The notes under the pieces are model-generated. The model was given only the letters and a program-made list of their open reading frames with translations, was not told the DNA's origin and made no database searches. From positions 1,738,501 through 1,802,500 of the forward strand of contig NC_088315.1 in the NCBI RefSeq assembly GCF_910592395.1: a stretch of DNA of 64,000 nucleotides. Reading direction: 5' to 3'. This document shows positions 62,201 to 64,000 of the stretch, one piece after another (position 1 is the first letter of the stretch; each line of letters opens with the position of its first letter). The stretch comes from Lineus longissimus (taxonomy: Eukaryota; Nemertea; Pilidiophora; Heteronemertea; Lineidae). The position numbers and the translations under genes are program-made.

Positions 62201-63988
62201 CACCCGAGCTTTTCTAAGAGGAATTTTGGAGGTGTGATGGACTCTATTCACATTCGCCAATTTCCTATGCTGCAATATCATTGCTCTTCAGTGTTACCCA
62301 TTTGATATTTGTGAAATGCGCGTACGGGCTGCGGTACAACCTCCGTAAACTGTTATTTTCCACTGCAGATAACCTGACGGTGTCGTACATCGGCTTCGCC
62401 CGGGTGGCCGCCAGGACCGTTTGGGGCGCTATTAGGGGAATCGAAACATTCACACAACTCATTTGGATAGATGGCAACGGAGAGGTTAGTTAGATTACTC
62501 ATGCTTTACACCATTTCCAAAACCAGCGTTCACCACAGAGACGGCTTTAGATTAGCTAATTTCTATAAACCGCCCGAGTGATGCAGAATCTACCAATTCT
62601 GATCGGACAACTCGACCAGAAGTCATAGCAGTATCCTCCCGGGTCTGTCCCAAACATGTCTTCCTCTCTCGTTTCAGTACATGATAAACAAAACAACCAT
62701 AGAGGATTCACCCAGATTCGCCCATAGAGGAGTTCTGATAGACACAGCCAGACATTTTATACCAACACCTATACTAAAGTTGACAATGGTGAGTTACTTT
62801 TTGCTCTCTGTAATTTGAAGACCGAGAATGAAAAATGGCAATTATAGACTTTGAGCTTTATGGTCAGACATGTCAGACCATCGTAAGTCCAGCGCCACCA
62901 CTGGCAGTGGCGAAGTGTTTAGAGCGACTGGCTCACATTGCTCATAATCAGGAGATCGCGGGTTAGTCACCGCTGTTTGATCTCCGTGTCCTTGAGCCAG
63001 ACATTGAGCCCTACCTTGCTTTCCTCGACCCAGGGGTATAGATTGGCAGCAAGCTTGCCTGGGAACATAACCTGCGATGAACCAGCATTCTATCAAGTAT
63101 CAAGAGTAATACTTCTCGTCGCTTGATGCTACGGAATCTTGGATAAGCTCAGGCCGGTTGACCCGTTGACGGCTCGGGCAACAGCCCATTAGCAGATCGT
63201 CAGTCTCCAGTCTATAATTGCTGTTTACCAATGCAACAGCATTTGACTGTTGGGCTGAGCCGATGTTGTTGCGCACTTAAATGACGCCATCGTAGCATGA
63301 CAAGTATTAATGAAACTGGAACGCTTTTTTACTGGAAAAACAAAAAGATCTTTCCCTGACCCTTGAACATGAAATATCACTTTCAACTTTCAACGTTTGT
63401 GTTTATTAGGATGCCATGTCATACAACAAATTGAATGTGTTCCACTGGCACATGACGGATGACGAGTCATTTCCTTACGAAAGTAAAACATTCCCAGAAC
63501 TTCATGAAATGGTACGTTATATTTCAAAACATTGACCTTGGCTGTATCGACGGCTATGGTTACCATGATGAATTTTAGTGGCCATCTTGGGATTTGGCGA
63601 CCATCTTGAATTTTGGGACGAAACGCGTTGTGGCCCAAGGCTTCTTAAAAGAATATAGGAGAATAGGCAAGAATAGACTGCGCACGGGAATAAGCTAGAA
63701 CAGATCGGGGGAAATGATTCCCGTATACCACGAGTGGCCGTATCTATGGGGTAGAGCTGTAGCCAGACCCTTGACCTTTACTGATATTACTCGATCTTGA
63801 TGTTGAAATCAAAGCTTTTTTTCTTAATATTTCATCCTCAATCCCCCAGGGTGCGTATTCGATCTACCATACCTACAGCCCGGGTGAGATCACCGAGTTG
63901 GCGGAGTATGGCCGAGAGTTGGGGATTAGAATCATTCCAGAGATAGATAGCCCAGATCACACACAATCTTGGGCGAAATCACATCCTG
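59215..63988 (+). CDS. GH20 beta-hexosaminidase, 5' part (runs off the window)
   Basis: Six exons join in phase: 59215-59301, 61836-62106, 62369-62484, 62678-62788, 63410-63511 and 63850-63988, ending in phase 1 at a donor GTAAGC. Exon 1 is a signal peptide ([18 protein letters not shown]). Exon 2 has the non-catalytic N-terminal domain (MPWPLPRKW). Exon 3 has [13 protein letters not shown], exon 4 [15 protein letters not shown], exon 5 [17 protein letters not shown] and exon 6 [17 protein letters not shown], all hallmarks of lysosomal or secreted hexosaminidases. These release terminal N-acetylhexosamine from glycans, glycolipids and chitin fragments. The substrate-contact Arg and the HWH and D..H positions seen so far are present. 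The Gly of the usual IPEFDTPGH motif is Asp. The catalytic Asp-Glu pair lies beyond the window. Confidence 0.88.
60699..60902 (+). repeat. Perfect tandem duplication, two 102-bp copies
   Basis: 60699-60800 and 60801-60902 are identical base for base. It lies in intron 1 of the hexosaminidase gene. It is either very recent or an assembly artefact. Confidence 0.9.
61673..61730 (+). repeat. Copy of the hexosaminidase exon-2 acceptor region
   Basis: This segment repeats 61802-61858, covering the pyrimidine tract, the acceptor AG and the first bases of exon 2. It keeps an AG at 61706-61707 and reads GSGHRAM where exon 2 reads GTGHRGM. A GTAACT at 61729 would make a 21-nt in-frame micro-exon (61708-61728). 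Confidence 0.65.
62911..63075 (+). repeat. SINE in hexosaminidase intron 4
   Basis: GACTGGCTCACATTGCTCAT and GGAGATCGCGGGTTAGTCAC form a tRNA-like head. It is followed by a body (CCTTGAGCCAGACATTGAGC then TCGACCCAGGGGTATAGATT) that resembles a conserved SINE core found dispersed in many invertebrate genomes. The family name is not assigned. Confidence 0.6.
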
Positions 63989-64000
63989 GTAAGCCAGCCG

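Noticed and set aside
1-64000. CRISPR array, bacterial operon or phage
   Set aside because: Introns, SINE-like repeats and animal gene families make this eukaryotic; no regularly spaced direct repeats are seen.

Overview
This is a stretch of animal nuclear DNA. Its genes are split by introns with clear GT..AG junctions, coding density is low, and it carries an LTR element, tRNA-derived repeat heads and microsatellites. The families present (IgGFc-binding-like protein, LRR protein with a trypsin-like domain, M13 peptidase homologue, SLC16-like transporter, dual-specificity phosphatase, GH20 hexosaminidase) fit an invertebrate bilaterian. I favour a marine lophotrochozoan or an invertebrate deuterostome, but the sequence does not settle this. 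All exon joins below come from reading splice sites and phases by eye.

Layout. 352-1253 (+): 3' end of a single-pass membrane protein with paired calcium-binding-like acidic repeats. 7821-3067 (-): a four-exon gene for a 979-residue secreted protein that joins about 21 leucine-rich repeats to a chymotrypsin-fold domain lacking all three catalytic residues. 18886-27029 (+): an M13 (neprilysin/ECE family) gene in which three intact, homologous N-terminal exons precede a single body, and whose zinc site is destroyed. 29342-36651 (+): a seven-exon SLC16-like 12-TM transporter; its fourth intron holds an antisense, non-autonomous LTR retrotransposon (32780-35012) with one Gag-like ORF. 39207-37707 (-): a three-exon VHR/DUSP3-like phosphatase whose active-site His is Asn. 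53243-52239 (-): an intronless Ser-rich ORF of unknown function. 59215-63988 (+): the first six exons of a GH20 beta-hexosaminidase that runs off the right edge. The rest (about 7.8-18.9, 27-29.3, 39.2-52.2 and 53.2-59.2 kb) is mostly intergenic DNA with small repeats.

The genes share no obvious pathway. Three of the six recognised families have altered active-site residues: the LRR-protease homologue, the M13 homologue and the phosphatase. The strongest candidates for something undescribed are the LRR/dead-trypsin fusion, which recalls in one polypeptide the LRR proteins and clip-domain protease homologues of insect complement-like immunity, and the dead M13 peptidase with three interchangeable membrane-anchor exons.
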